Shown one piece after another: positions 45,244 through 54,289 of a stretch of DNA of 64,000 nt. Each line of letters begins with the position of its first letter. Positions within the stretch are counted from its first letter, which is position 1. The DNA comes from Pseudochelatococcus contaminans. Its GTDB lineage: Bacteria; Pseudomonadota; Alphaproteobacteria; Rhizobiales; Beijerinckiaceae. The stretch spans positions 124,001-188,000 of the forward strand of contig NZ_JACICC010000006.1 in assembly GCF_014195635.1 (NCBI RefSeq), read 5' to 3'. The translations under genes were made by a program, and so were the position numbers. The notes below the pieces were generated by a model. It worked only from the letters and a program-made list of their open reading frames with translations. It made no database searches and was not told where the DNA came from.

Positions 45244-45765
45244 ATGAAATCAGGTTTCATGGTGGCTTCCGCTGTATTTGTTGGTGCCGCGTTGCTGGGG
45301 CCGATGGCCCAGGCGGCCGAGTTTTATGTCGGTGAGCCAGTTGTAAAGAACTTCCTCCAGCTTTCCCCGGCTTATCTCGAAGGCATCGAAATGGATCGTC
45401 ATCCTCCGGGAATGTCGATGGACCCTAAGGCAATTCATTTCGAGATCGATATTCATGCTGCGGCTGACGAGCCTCACGGTTTTCCGGAAGACGCGTGGAT
45501 TCCTTATCTCAATGTTGAACTGACCATCGCCAAGAAGGGCACCAATTTCTCCGAGCGTAAGGTGTTGGCACCGATGCAGGCGAATGACGGCCCCCATTAT
45601 GCAAACAACTTCAACATGGATGGGCCGGGCGAATACACTGCGACCTATGTCATCAGCCCGCCAGATCTGATCCGTCATGTCGACAAGGATACGGGTGTCC
45701 CGGCATGGTGGGAGCCGGTTACGGTTTCCTGGACGTTCCAGTATCCGAGTAAGCCCAACGATTGA
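45244..45765 (+). CDS. ftrA: Periplasmic iron-uptake protein FtrA (P19/Tp34 family)
   Basis: 173 residues with a signal peptide ending AQA. The mature domain begins EFYVGEPVVKNFLQLSPAYL and ends PVTVSWTFQYP, as in P19/Tp34/FtrA proteins, with conserved Met/His residues in the MDRHPPGMSMD segment that bind Cu or Fe. In Brucella and Bordetella FtrA takes part in acid-favoured ferrous iron uptake with FtrB, FtrC and FtrD. First gene of the operon, preceded by the AT-rich region. Confidence 0.9.
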   Translation: MKSGFMVASAVFVGAALLGPMAQAAEFYVGEPVVKNFLQLSPAYLEGIEMDRHPPGMSMDPKAIHFEIDIHAAADEPHGFPEDAWIPYLNVELTIAKKGTNFSERKVLAPMQANDGPHYANNFNMDGPGEYTATYVISPPDLIRHVDKDTGVPAWWEPVTVSWTFQYPSKPND

Positions 45766-45784
45766 TCTCGGGCGGCCCTCGACT

Positions 45785-45821
45785 TTCCCGCGCGATCGGT
45801 TTCAACCCTGCCGCGCGGGAA
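45785..45821. repeat. Ten-base-pair inverted repeat between ftrA and ftrB
   Basis: TTCCCGCGCG and CGCGCGGGAA flank a 17-base loop. No T-run follows, so it is more likely an mRNA processing or stabilising stem after ftrA than a full terminator. Confidence 0.6.
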
Positions 45822-45994
45822 GGAGTGATGTGGGCAGCCTGTTATCCGGATATGGCCAAGCAGATTGCTTGTTCTCGTTTCTTGAGTGATGTGCTTATTC
45901 CGCTAATCGCAGGCTGCTTTAAACTATAAGATCTATCTTTCACGTGCTGATTTCAGCAGACGTCTGATACTCTTAAAAACGGGTCCGTCTGATC

Positions 45995-46435
45995 ATGCGC
46001 ACCGCTTCTTCTGTATTTCGTACATTATCGGCTTCTGTGCCCAGGACGCTCGCCGGCCTCGTGGCGGCCATGTCCTTCATGGCATGCATCCATGTCGCCG
46101 CCGCGCAGGATGCTGGAAGCAACCCGCCGCCGGCCGCCGCGGCAAGCACTGGCTATACGCCTGTCAATGCTGATGGACAGATCGAGGTGATCCTGAAGGA
46201 TCATGTATTCCAGCCGTCGGAAATTCGTATTCCGCCTGATACGCCCATTCAGCTTCTGGTCAAAAACCAGGATGCGACAGCTGATGAGTTCGACTCTACT
46301 GCCTTGCGCATCGAAAAGGTGATCGGCGGCGGAAGTCAGGGAATAGTGCGCCTGCGTGGTCTCAAGCCCGGACGATACCCGTTCATGGGTGAGTTCCACG
46401 CGGCGACTGCGCAAGGCGTGGTCATCGTAGAATAA
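45995..46435 (+). CDS. ftrB: Periplasmic cupredoxin FtrB
   Basis: 146 residues: a long signal region, then a cupredoxin domain. VILKDHVFQPSEIRIPPDTP and EFDSTALRIEKVI are family motifs, and RYPFMGEFHAATAQGVVIVE closes the domain with the Met/His copper ligand region. It is thought to oxidise Fe(II) delivered by FtrA for transfer to the permease. Located 229 bases after ftrA and 133 before ftrC. Confidence 0.88.
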   Translation: MRTASSVFRTLSASVPRTLAGLVAAMSFMACIHVAAAQDAGSNPPPAAAASTGYTPVNADGQIEVILKDHVFQPSEIRIPPDTPIQLLVKNQDATADEFDSTALRIEKVIGGGSQGIVRLRGLKPGRYPFMGEFHAATAQGVVIVE

Positions 46436-46568
46436 ACATTTCAAGTCCGAGCGAGCGGGTTTCGACGGCACCGGAACCGACTCTCTGGATTCCTGATTTC
46501 GCGCATCCTTGCCGGTGAAAAACAGCATCTGTTTTTCGGGATGATGCTCCAGCGGAGTTAACGACGCC

Positions 46569-47387
46569 ATGCTTGCAGCATTAATCATAGTTTTCCGCGA
46601 GGTTCTGGAGGCCGGTCTTATCGTCGGCGTGGTTCTGGCGGCAAGCCGGGGCATCCGCCATCGAGGTCTTTACGTTGCCGGCGGTGTGCTGGCGGGCGTT
46701 CTCGGCGCGGCCATCATAGCTGTCTTTGCCGATCAGATTTCCAATCTGTTCGACGGCACGGGGCAGGAAATCCTCAACGCGATCGTGCTGGCGGTTGCCG
46801 TTGTCATGCTCGTATGGACCGGCTTGTGGATGTCCACGCACGGTCGGCAACTGACCGAAGAAATCAAGACCGTCGGCAAAGATGTCGTGGAAGGGCGCAA
46901 ACCTTTGACGGCGCTGGCCATCGTGGTTGCCGCCGCCGTGCTGCGCGAAGGCTTCGAGGTTGTGCTGTTCCTTTATGGCGTCGTCGCTGCGGGAGGAACG
47001 ACAGCGGCTTCCATCGCCATTGGCGGGTTTTTGGGTATTCTGGCGGGTGCTGCCGTATCGGCCCTGCTTTATCTGGGCATCGTCGCCATCCCCCTCAAGC
47101 ACGTCTTTTCCGCGATATCCGTGTTGATCACGCTGCTTGCAGCCGGTCTGGCGGCGCAGTCTATCGGACTGCTGCAGTCCGCCGGTTACTTCGAGGTCTG
47201 GGCCGATCCGCTGTGGGATACATCCAATATCCTGACCGAAGATTCCATTGTCGGCCGTGTTCTGCATTCGCTGGTTGGGTACACCGCGCAGCCGTCTGGC
47301 CTGCAACTCGTCGCTTATATCGGCGTCATCGTAATCACGGTGGTATTGACGCGGGCCATTCGCCGTCCCGTGTCCCACAAGAGCTAG
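46569..47387 (+). CDS. ftrC: FTR1-family high-affinity iron permease FtrC
   Basis: 272 residues with seven hydrophobic segments. The two iron-binding motifs required in FTR1 proteins are present: REVLE at residues 10-14 and REGFE at 126-130. It moves iron across the inner membrane after FtrA/FtrB handling. Confidence 0.92.
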   Translation: MLAALIIVFREVLEAGLIVGVVLAASRGIRHRGLYVAGGVLAGVLGAAIIAVFADQISNLFDGTGQEILNAIVLAVAVVMLVWTGLWMSTHGRQLTEEIKTVGKDVVEGRKPLTALAIVVAAAVLREGFEVVLFLYGVVAAGGTTAASIAIGGFLGILAGAAVSALLYLGIVAIPLKHVFSAISVLITLLAAGLAAQSIGLLQSAGYFEVWADPLWDTSNILTEDSIVGRVLHSLVGYTAQPSGLQLVAYIGVIVITVVLTRAIRRPVSHKS

Positions 47388-47400
47388 ACCCACGCAAAAA

Positions 47401-47463
47401 CCCCTGACAAAAACCCCCTGACAAAATCTCCGGCCCCGACCCTTGTGAGGTTTTGTCAGAGGG
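47401..47463. repeat. Direct and inverted copies of CCCCTGACAAAA between ftrC and the reductase gene
   Basis: CCCCTGACAAAA occurs at 47401-47412 and 47415-47426; the inverted arm TTTTGTCAG follows at 47451-47459. Either upstream copy can pair with it in RNA over nine bases, giving two mutually exclusive stems. A TTG that could start the next gene (47453) lies inside the 3' arm. Confidence 0.75.
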
Positions 47464-47488
47464 CCGAAAAGAAGCGGAGCCGTCCAGC

Positions 47489-48877
47489 GTGACCACGGAC
47501 ACGACAGGTCAATCGAACAGCAACACCGCGCTTGCCAGCCCTCCCGAACCACGCCGGGATTTCATCGAATCTGTGCTGACACTGCACCCGGGAATGCTAC
47601 TCGTCTCCGTGGCGCTCGCGATAACCACGCTTCTCTGGCTTGGCGCGAAAATCGAAGTGGGTGACAACGGGCCGCTGTGGCCGTGGCGTGTGCCGGTGCA
47701 ACTTTCGATCAACTGGGCACTGACTCTGATGGCCCTGACGTTGCTTGCCGCGTCACGCAGCCCATTGGTCGAGCCAATGTTTGGCGGGCTGGATCGCGCC
47801 GTGCGCATGCACCGCGTGATCGGCCCGTTATCGATCGGCCTTGTGGTTATCCATGTACTATTGCTGGTCTGTCTTTACATTGCCGAAGATCGCCCACTGC
47901 TCGATCTGGTTGTGCCGTTTCGCGATAACTGGATTTTCGATACGTTTATTGTCACGACCTATAGTTTCATTATTCTCGGCATGCTGGCATACGTCACGCG
48001 GATCGCATATGAGAAATGGCGTGCCATTCATGCGCTGACAGGGGTGCTCTTCATTCCCTCGATCGGAATTTCCCTGTTCATGGAAGGATCAATTTCCGGG
48101 TTTGAGCCTTTTCGCCTCTGGATGAGCTTTTTGGCTTTTATCGGTATCGCCGCGCTCTTTCATCGCTTCGTGCTGTTTCGCCGCTCCGGTCCGCGTTACG
48201 TTTACCAGATTGACCATGTCGTTCCACGCGATCCGGGGGCCTATGATCTTATCATGACGCCACGGGCGGAGCGGATGTCCTATGCGCCGGGAAAATTCAT
48301 CTTCATATCGATTGCGGAAGGAAACCACTGGTCGCGAGATCTGCATCCATTTTCGCTGTCTTCCTCTCCTGTAAAGCAGGAGCTGAGACTGTCGATCCGG
48401 GAGATTGGCGACTTCACGCGCAAGCTTCGGACGCTGCCCAAGGGGCATGAGGTTCGGCTGTATGGTCCGTATGGCAGCTTTACGCTGCACTCGGTAGCGA
48501 ATTTCGAGCGCGTCCTGTGTATTGGCGCTGGGATAGGCATTGCTCCTTTCCTCGGTATTCTTGAATTCGAGGGTACCAACAATGAGCGCCGCCATATCTC
48601 GCTGACATATGTCGTCCGCTCGCAGGATCAGGCCCCCTATGATGCTGCCTTGGCGGAGGCTGCTGCTGGCGTCGAGACAATCGACTACAATCTGTGGGTG
48701 ACTGCCGATCAAGGGTTTATCAAGGCCGAGCAATTCCGGGATTTTCTGACGCCTGCCCACTCCACCGCCGTTATGCTATGCGGACCGGGACCGTTTCTGA
48801 TCGATTTCATCGCGCAGTTGCGCGCTATGGGCGTTCCTCGCGACCATATTTATGCGGAGGGTTTTGCCTTCCATTAA
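47489..48877 (+). CDS. Ferric-reductase-like flavocytochrome in the position of FtrD
   Basis: About 462 residues. Six spans of a ferric-reductase/NADPH-oxidase-type membrane domain with histidines in VRMHRVIG and IHALTG, then an FAD-binding domain (HPFSLSSSP) and an NAD(P)H domain (LCIGAGIGIAPFLGIL, CGPGPFLIDF). It would pass electrons from NAD(P)H through FAD and haem across the membrane, possibly to recycle the FtrB cupredoxin or FtrC-bound iron. The fourth gene of known ftr operons usually encodes an FtrD polyferredoxin. GTG 47489 has GGAG upstream; TTG 47453 lies within a hairpin and is less likely. Confidence 0.82.
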   Translation: MTTDTTGQSNSNTALASPPEPRRDFIESVLTLHPGMLLVSVALAITTLLWLGAKIEVGDNGPLWPWRVPVQLSINWALTLMALTLLAASRSPLVEPMFGGLDRAVRMHRVIGPLSIGLVVIHVLLLVCLYIAEDRPLLDLVVPFRDNWIFDTFIVTTYSFIILGMLAYVTRIAYEKWRAIHALTGVLFIPSIGISLFMEGSISGFEPFRLWMSFLAFIGIAALFHRFVLFRRSGPRYVYQIDHVVPRDPGAYDLIMTPRAERMSYAPGKFIFISIAEGNHWSRDLHPFSLSSSPVKQELRLSIREIGDFTRKLRTLPKGHEVRLYGPYGSFTLHSVANFERVLCIGAGIGIAPFLGILEFEGTNNERRHISLTYVVRSQDQAPYDAALAEAAAGVETIDYNLWVTADQGFIKAEQFRDFLTPAHSTAVMLCGPGPFLIDFIAQLRAMGVPRDHIYAEGFAFH

Positions 48878-48942
48878 ACGGATCGGCAAAGCCCGCCCCT
48901 CGGTGGGCCTTGCTTCAGGCCCACCTTACAGGCATCAGATTT

Positions 48943-50268
48943 TCAGGCGTAGAGATCGGCCCGGGTTGGTGGCAGGCCGGAGAGGCCGCGGGCGCGTTTT
49001 GATGCTAATGTCTGGAAAATGCCGATGCTGCCGCGCTCGAATCCGAGCGATACGCCGGCGAGGTAAAGCAGCCAGAGCCGCGTTTTCGCTTCGCCCACTT
49101 CCTTGACTGCCGCGGCGCGATTGGCGGCCAGCCTGTCGTGCCAGAGCCGCGTCGTGCGGGCGTAATGCTCCCGCCATGCTTCGACATCGTGGACCTCGAA
49201 GCCGTGTCTCTCGATGGTCGTGACGGTGCCGCCGATGTGGTCAAGCTCGGCACCGGGGAAGATGTAATCGATGATGGCCGCGTATTCCGGGCGCTTGCGG
49301 CGGAACGCGCGCTGCGATTTCTTGGCCGGGCGGGTGATGGCATGGTTCAGCAGCAGACCGCGTGGGCGGAGGAGGGCGTTCAGCTTGCTGAAATAGGCGG
49401 AGTGATTATCCAGCCCGACATGCTCGAACATACCGATGGAGGCGATCTTATCGAACTCGCCGTCGAGATCGCGATAATCCTTGAGTTCTACCGTGACGCG
49501 GTCGGCAAGTCCCAAGCTCTCGATCTTCTCGCGGACGTGGTCGAACTGCGCCTGAGACAAGGTAACGCCGTGGGCGTGCACGCCGTAATGCAGGGCTGCA
49601 TGGCAAATCAGCCCGCCCCAGCCGCATCCGATGTCGAGAAAGCGCTCGCCCGGTTGCAGACGCAGCTTCTTGCAGATCATATGAAGCTTGGCTTGCTGGG
49701 CTTCCTCGATGGCCGTATCCCATGTCGGAAAATAGGCGCACGAATATTGCATTTCAGGATCGAGAAACAGGCGATAAAAGGCGTTGGAGACGTCGTAGTG
49801 AAACTGCACCAGCGCCTTGTTGTCACGCCCCTCAGCATCTTTTGCCGTCTGCTCGCCCGCATAGGCAAAGCTGGCGCTGTCGCTGGCCTGCTTGCTCGGC
49901 GCGAACAGAAATGGCAGCACGGAACGGAGCACAAGCCCTTTATCGAGCTGCTTCCACACGCGCTTGCCGGCAGCGCCGCGACGGGCGGCAAGATCGAACA
50001 GGCTGCCCCCTTCGATATCGATTTCTCCCGTCCCCAGCAGGTCCACGAGGGTTGGAAGGCGCGGGGAGCGAACCAGCCGCGTGATTGCCCGAGGGGAGCG
50101 GATGGCGATGGCGACATCATCCTTAGCCCCGGCGCTGAGCGGTATGCTCTCGCCGTTCCAGAGGCGTACGACGAGATCGGTCGGGTTGGCCTGCCCGGCG
50201 GACTTCTCGGCCACATGCGCCAGCAGTCGCTTGATCGCCGCGAGTTGTTTGTCCGCTTCACCGCTCAT
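48943..50268 (-). CDS. Cyclopropane-fatty-acyl-phospholipid synthase family methyltransferase
   Basis: 441 residues. The SAM-binding motif FLDIGCGWGGL and the YSCAYF, HYDVSNAFYRLFLD segments are those of CFA synthases, which methylenate unsaturated acyl chains of membrane lipids. The family also includes related enzymes of uncertain substrate. The start is ATG 50268, with GGAGAG five bases upstream; a longer frame to 50364 has no such site. Converges with the ferric-reductase gene. Confidence 0.88.
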   Translation of the reverse strand: MSGEADKQLAAIKRLLAHVAEKSAGQANPTDLVVRLWNGESIPLSAGAKDDVAIAIRSPRAITRLVRSPRLPTLVDLLGTGEIDIEGGSLFDLAARRGAAGKRVWKQLDKGLVLRSVLPFLFAPSKQASDSASFAYAGEQTAKDAEGRDNKALVQFHYDVSNAFYRLFLDPEMQYSCAYFPTWDTAIEEAQQAKLHMICKKLRLQPGERFLDIGCGWGGLICHAALHYGVHAHGVTLSQAQFDHVREKIESLGLADRVTVELKDYRDLDGEFDKIASIGMFEHVGLDNHSAYFSKLNALLRPRGLLLNHAITRPAKKSQRAFRRKRPEYAAIIDYIFPGAELDHIGGTVTTIERHGFEVHDVEAWREHYARTTRLWHDRLAANRAAAVKEVGEAKTRLWLLYLAGVSLGFERGSIGIFQTLASKRARGLSGLPPTRADLYA

Positions 50269-50378
50269 TGGTCTCTCCAGCATGAAAGATCGAGATAGCC
50301 GATGTTTATGGGTTGCAGATGTCTTTGTCACGTCTCTTGGCCGAAACACGTCTGCGGCGCACAAAAAGTCTGCTTCGG

Positions 50379-50969
50379 TCAGAATGAAAGGCTTTTACCC
50401 CGCTCCCATGACACATCCGCACGCTCCGCCGCGCGGTTTTCCACACGGGATGCGACGAACAGCAGGTCCGAAAGCCGGTTGAGGTAGATGATTCCATAAT
50501 CGGTGGCAGTATCTGCGGGCGCATCGGCGGGTGATTTCTCTCGCTCAAGCTTGCGCAGCGTGACCAGACGCCGCTCGGCCCGCCGGCACACCGTGCGCGC
50601 GACATGGAAATACGCCGACGAAACAGATCCACCCGGCAGAATGAACTCCTTGAGTTTGTCGAGCCCGGAGTTGATCTGCTCGAATGCCTGCTCGATTCGA
50701 GCAACATGTGGCGGCGAAAGCAGAGGGGTGCCCGGCACGCTGAGTTGTGCGCCCAGATCGAACAGGTCGTGCTGGACCAGTGTCAGCGTTTCTTTGAGGC
50801 CGTCCGATTTTGCTGTCGCGATGACGACGCCGATCCAGCTATTCAGTTCGTCGACGACGCCCAGAACTTCGATGACGGGAGCATCCTTGTCGACCCGCAG
50901 ACCCGAGCCAAGCCCTGTCTCCCCCTGATCACCCGTGCGCGTGACGATGCTGGATAAGCGATGACCCAT
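50379..50969 (-). CDS. pduO: PduO-type cob(I)alamin adenosyltransferase
   Basis: 196 residues with the PduO-family ATP-binding motif VTRTGDQGETGLGSG at the N-terminus and EFILPGGSVSSAYFHVARTVCRRAER in the helical bundle (the R and E residues bind ATP and corrinoid). It converts cob(I)alamin to adenosylcobalamin. GGGAGAA precedes ATG 50969 by five bases. It is divergent from the B12-riboswitch/btu operon, matching a role in processing imported B12. Confidence 0.92.
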   Translation of the reverse strand: MGHRLSSIVTRTGDQGETGLGSGLRVDKDAPVIEVLGVVDELNSWIGVVIATAKSDGLKETLTLVQHDLFDLGAQLSVPGTPLLSPPHVARIEQAFEQINSGLDKLKEFILPGGSVSSAYFHVARTVCRRAERRLVTLRKLEREKSPADAPADTATDYGIIYLNRLSDLLFVASRVENRAAERADVSWERGKSLSF

Positions 50970-51076
50970 GGTGTTCTCCCGAAAATGACTGGCTGCGCCG
51001 CCATGCCGGGAAGACTCCGGTTGACAGCTTTGCCATATGTGCGTTTGCGCGTTGACGGGCATTATCAAACCGCATT

Positions 51077-51275
51077 ATAGGTTGCAATGGAACAGGTTCT
51101 GCCGCGAGGCGGATGAAAATGGGAACGCAGTGCGGCCGGGTTCCGGCCAACGCTGCGGCTGCCCCCGCAACTGTAACCGTCGAGCCGACTTTCTAGTGCC
51201 ACTGATACGCGTATCGGGAAGGTGAAAGGGCGGGCGTTGACACGGAAGCCAGGAGACCTGCCTGTTCCAGTCACC
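51077..51275 (+). promoter_or_regulatory. Cobalamin riboswitch upstream of btuB
   Basis: The conserved core GCCCCCGCAACTGTAACCG is followed by GTGCCACTG, CGGGAAGG and the B12 box AGCCAGGAGACCTGCC at 51247-51262. This is a standard cobalamin aptamer and it lies directly before the btuB gene. Bound cobalamin should lower btu expression. Limits are approximate. Confidence 0.95.
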
Positions 51276-51281
51276 CTTGTC

Positions 51282-51300
51282 GCGATGCGGGGCGCATCGC
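51282..51300 (+). promoter_or_regulatory. Strong hairpin after the btuB riboswitch
   Basis: GCGATGCG and CGCATCGC form an eight-base-pair stem with a GGG loop, 20 bases after the B12 box. There is no T-run, so control is more likely at translation, or this stem helps shape the expression platform. Confidence 0.55.
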
Positions 51301-51365
51301 GGTACGGCCGTCCGTCGCGGTGACATTCAGGGAATGTGCCGCATGTCGGGCAGCGCCGGAGACTG

Positions 51366-53357
51366 ATGCGATATAGCTCTCGCTCCTCTGCTTCGCTTTC
51401 CGCCCGCGGTTACCGTGCAATTCTGTTCCGGTTCGCTGTCGACCGGAAGTTGGGGGCGACCATGAGGGGCATGATTATCGCCGCGAGCGTCATCGGGCTC
51501 GGTATGAGCGGAACGGTGAGGGCGCAGGAGCAGGCGGCTCGCGGACAAGCCGCGCCGGTGCAAGTGGCCGATGACGAGGGTGGCAGCCTTCTTCTTGACA
51601 CCATATTCGTGACCAGTGCGAACCGCACGCCGACCGAGCTTGCCAAAACTGGCTCCACGGTGGAAGTGATCACCAACGAGGAAATCGAGGCGAAGTCGTT
51701 TCCATCGGTCATCGATTATCTCACTCTGTTACCCGGTGTCGCCGCCAGCCAGGCGGGTGGTATGGGACAGACGGCGGGCTTGTTCATTCGCGGTCTGCCG
51801 GGGCGTTACATCAAGACGCTTTATAACGGCATCGATATTTCCGATGCTTCAAGCCCGCAGGTTCAGACCCAATATGAATATCTTCAGACCGGCGGCATTT
51901 CGCGCATCGAGGTGCTGAAAGGCTCGCAGAGCACGCTTTATGGCTCCAGCGCGATCGCCGGCGTGGTCGATATGTCGACGCTGGGTGAGCGGAAGCCCGG
52001 CGTCCATCACCTCATTCAGGCGGAGGGTGGGTCTTTCGGCACCTTCCGTGGCCGCTATGGGTTCGATGCCGCAACCGAAGCGTCGCGGCTGGCGGCCAAT
52101 ATCTCCGGCCTGCGGACCAACGGCATTTCGGCGGCTGCGGGTTTTCCGGAGCGGGACGGCTATCGCAACGTAACGCTCGACCTCAACGGTGAGCATCGCT
52201 TTAACGATGCGTTCTCGGTTTTCGCTTCCGCGCTTCATATCGACGCAAAGGCGGACTTCGACGATCCGGGCGCGGACAATCTGTTCAATCGCAATTTCGG
52301 CAAGACGACAGGCGGCCGGGGTGGCTTCAACCTCGATCTGCTCGATGGCCGGGTCAAAAATACCTTCTCCGTTCAGGGGGTACACGTCGAGCGCGATATT
52401 CGGCCCAGCAGAGATAACTATTTCGGCAAGCGCGTGAAGCTGGACTACAACGGCTCGTTCGAAATCAACAAAAGGCTTATCCTGCAATATGGTGCGGATC
52501 ACGAGCGGCAGGAGGCCAAGGGCGTCCGGTCGTGGAACCCCGTGCCGTCTGCCGGCAGCAATCATCAGACTGGCTTCTGGGCACAGGGCATCGTCGAGCC
52601 CGTGGACAATCTCGTGCTGACGGCAGGGGTGCGGCACGACGAGCACTCTGAATTTGGCGGCCACACGACTTATCGCGGCACAGGCTCCTACCTGATCGAT
52701 GCGACGGGCACCCGCTTTCATGCATCCGTGGGCACAGGCTTCCGTGCGCCGAGCCTGAACGAACTTTACGACCCCGACTACGGCAACACGTCGCTGAAAC
52801 CTGAAACCAGCACCAGCTTCGATGCCGGTATTGAGCAGGCCTTGCTCGGCGGGACGTTGAAAGTAGGCGCGACCTATTTCAGGCTTGAGGTGAAGGACCG
52901 CATCGACTGGACTGTCGCGGGCTACGATCAGGTGCCCGGCGATACGCTGTCGCAAGGTGTGGAGGCGTCGTTTATCTACGCCGTGACAAACTGGCTCGAT
53001 CTTGGCGGTTCCTACACCTACACGGATTCGAGAACCGATAGTGACGTGCGTAGCCTGCGCATCCCGCGCCACGCCGTGGTGCTTTCTGCGACCGCCCGCC
53101 CGACGGAAAAGTGGACCATCAGCGCCGATCTGAAATACATCGCCGATACCATCGACACCGACTTTAACACCTATCCCGCAAAGAACGTGTCGCTTCCCGA
53201 CTACGCGCTGTTCAACGCCAAGGTGGCGTATAATCTGAACGAAGCGACCCAGGTTTACGTGCGAGGCGAAAACCTGTTTGATCAGGATTATCAGACGGTT
53301 CTTGGCTATGGCTCACCTGGAATCGCAGGATATGTCGGCATAAGGGCGCAGTTCTGA
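51366..53357 (+). CDS. btuB: TonB-dependent vitamin B12 receptor BtuB
   Basis: About 663 residues (631 if the later ATG 51462 is used). Signal sequence MIIAASVIGLGMSGTVRA; plug domain starting DTIFVTSANRTPTELAKTGS with IEVLKGSQSTLYGSSAIAGV; then a 22-stranded barrel ending in ...VGIRAQF, with C-terminal Phe. The upstream cobalamin riboswitch and downstream btuFCD-like genes identify the ligand as a corrinoid. ATG 51366 has GGAGA close upstream; ATG 51462 gives a more usual signal peptide behind GGGGGCG, so the start is uncertain. The stop overlaps the btuF start (TGATG). Confidence 0.9.
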   Translation: MRYSSRSSASLSARGYRAILFRFAVDRKLGATMRGMIIAASVIGLGMSGTVRAQEQAARGQAAPVQVADDEGGSLLLDTIFVTSANRTPTELAKTGSTVEVITNEEIEAKSFPSVIDYLTLLPGVAASQAGGMGQTAGLFIRGLPGRYIKTLYNGIDISDASSPQVQTQYEYLQTGGISRIEVLKGSQSTLYGSSAIAGVVDMSTLGERKPGVHHLIQAEGGSFGTFRGRYGFDAATEASRLAANISGLRTNGISAAAGFPERDGYRNVTLDLNGEHRFNDAFSVFASALHIDAKADFDDPGADNLFNRNFGKTTGGRGGFNLDLLDGRVKNTFSVQGVHVERDIRPSRDNYFGKRVKLDYNGSFEINKRLILQYGADHERQEAKGVRSWNPVPSAGSNHQTGFWAQGIVEPVDNLVLTAGVRHDEHSEFGGHTTYRGTGSYLIDATGTRFHASVGTGFRAPSLNELYDPDYGNTSLKPETSTSFDAGIEQALLGGTLKVGATYFRLEVKDRIDWTVAGYDQVPGDTLSQGVEASFIYAVTNWLDLGGSYTYTDSRTDSDVRSLRIPRHAVVLSATARPTEKWTISADLKYIADTIDTDFNTYPAKNVSLPDYALFNAKVAYNLNEATQVYVRGENLFDQDYQTVLGYGSPGIAGYVGIRAQF

Positions 53358-54289
53358 TGCTGGAGCGCTTGCGGATTGGATGGCGTCATCTGATCGGCGG
53401 CAATCCGCTTGAAGTCAAAAATAGTGTGGGGCATGCAGGCCGTTCTTCGTTTGCGGCTGCATGCGCCGGTTCGCTCGTGCTGGCGTCAGTCTTGGCGATG
53501 CCGGCGGTTGCCGTGGCGAAAGATGGGGCAGCGCCGTCCCGCGTGGTCTCGACCAATGTTTGCACAGACCAATATGCGATGCTGATTGCGGGAGAAGGCC
53601 AGTTGCTATCGGTGTCGCATCTGGCTTCGGACCCGCACGCCTCCGTTATGGTCGAGGCTGCGAAGGCCTATAAGATCAACCATGGACGCGCCGAGGAGAT
53701 TTTCCTCATGCAGCCGGATCTTGTCCTTGCCGGAACCTACACCGCCCGCGCCACCGTGGAGTTGCTGCGGCGTCTCGGCTTCCGCGTCGAACTGTTTGAA
53801 CCTGTTAAGGATTTCTCCGACGTCCGCGAGCAGATGGTCCGTATCGGCAAGCTGCTTGGCCGGGAGGAGCGTGCGGCAGAACTTGTCGCCCACCTCGATA
53901 CCGGTCTGGCTGCGGCAGATGGCGTAGCATCCGGAAAGACAGCCGTGGCGTGGTCGGCAAACAGTTATGCCGCCGGTACCGGCACTTTCACGGATGCAGC
54001 GATGCAGGCGGCTGGATTGACCAACCCTTTGGCCGAACAAGGCATTCGAGGGGGCGGACGCGTGCCGCTTGAGGTGCTGCTCACGGTTAAACCTGATCTG
54101 GTCATCACCGGCGCCACGCCCTACGATGCACCCGCGCGGGCGCAGGATAATCTCCGCCATCCGGCGTTTCATGACGCTTTTGGCGTCGAAAGGCAGGTGG
54201 GCATTCCGGATGCATACTGGACTTGCGGCACGCCGTTCACGCTTGAGGCTATCCGCATCCTTCGCGATGCTGCCGGGGCAACACAGTGA
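53357..54289 (+). CDS. btuF: Cobalamin ABC transporter periplasmic binding protein BtuF
   Basis: 310 residues: a long n-region, signal peptide (SLVLASVLAMPAVAVA), then a two-lobe class III binding protein. RVVSTNVCTDQYAMLIAG, then NHGRAEEIFLMQPDLVLAG, is the usual pattern for corrinoid/siderophore binders. The start overlaps the btuB stop by one base and the stop overlaps btuC, so the genes are coupled. The ligand is inferred from the riboswitch and receptor. Confidence 0.87.
   Translation: MLERLRIGWRHLIGGNPLEVKNSVGHAGRSSFAAACAGSLVLASVLAMPAVAVAKDGAAPSRVVSTNVCTDQYAMLIAGEGQLLSVSHLASDPHASVMVEAAKAYKINHGRAEEIFLMQPDLVLAGTYTARATVELLRRLGFRVELFEPVKDFSDVREQMVRIGKLLGREERAAELVAHLDTGLAAADGVASGKTAVAWSANSYAAGTGTFTDAAMQAAGLTNPLAEQGIRGGGRVPLEVLLTVKPDLVITGATPYDAPARAQDNLRHPAFHDAFGVERQVGIPDAYWTCGTPFTLEAIRILRDAAGATQ

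Noticed and set aside
51849-53072. 407-residue minus-strand frame opposite btuB
   Set aside because: Antisense to the TonB-receptor barrel with no ribosome site or family resemblance.
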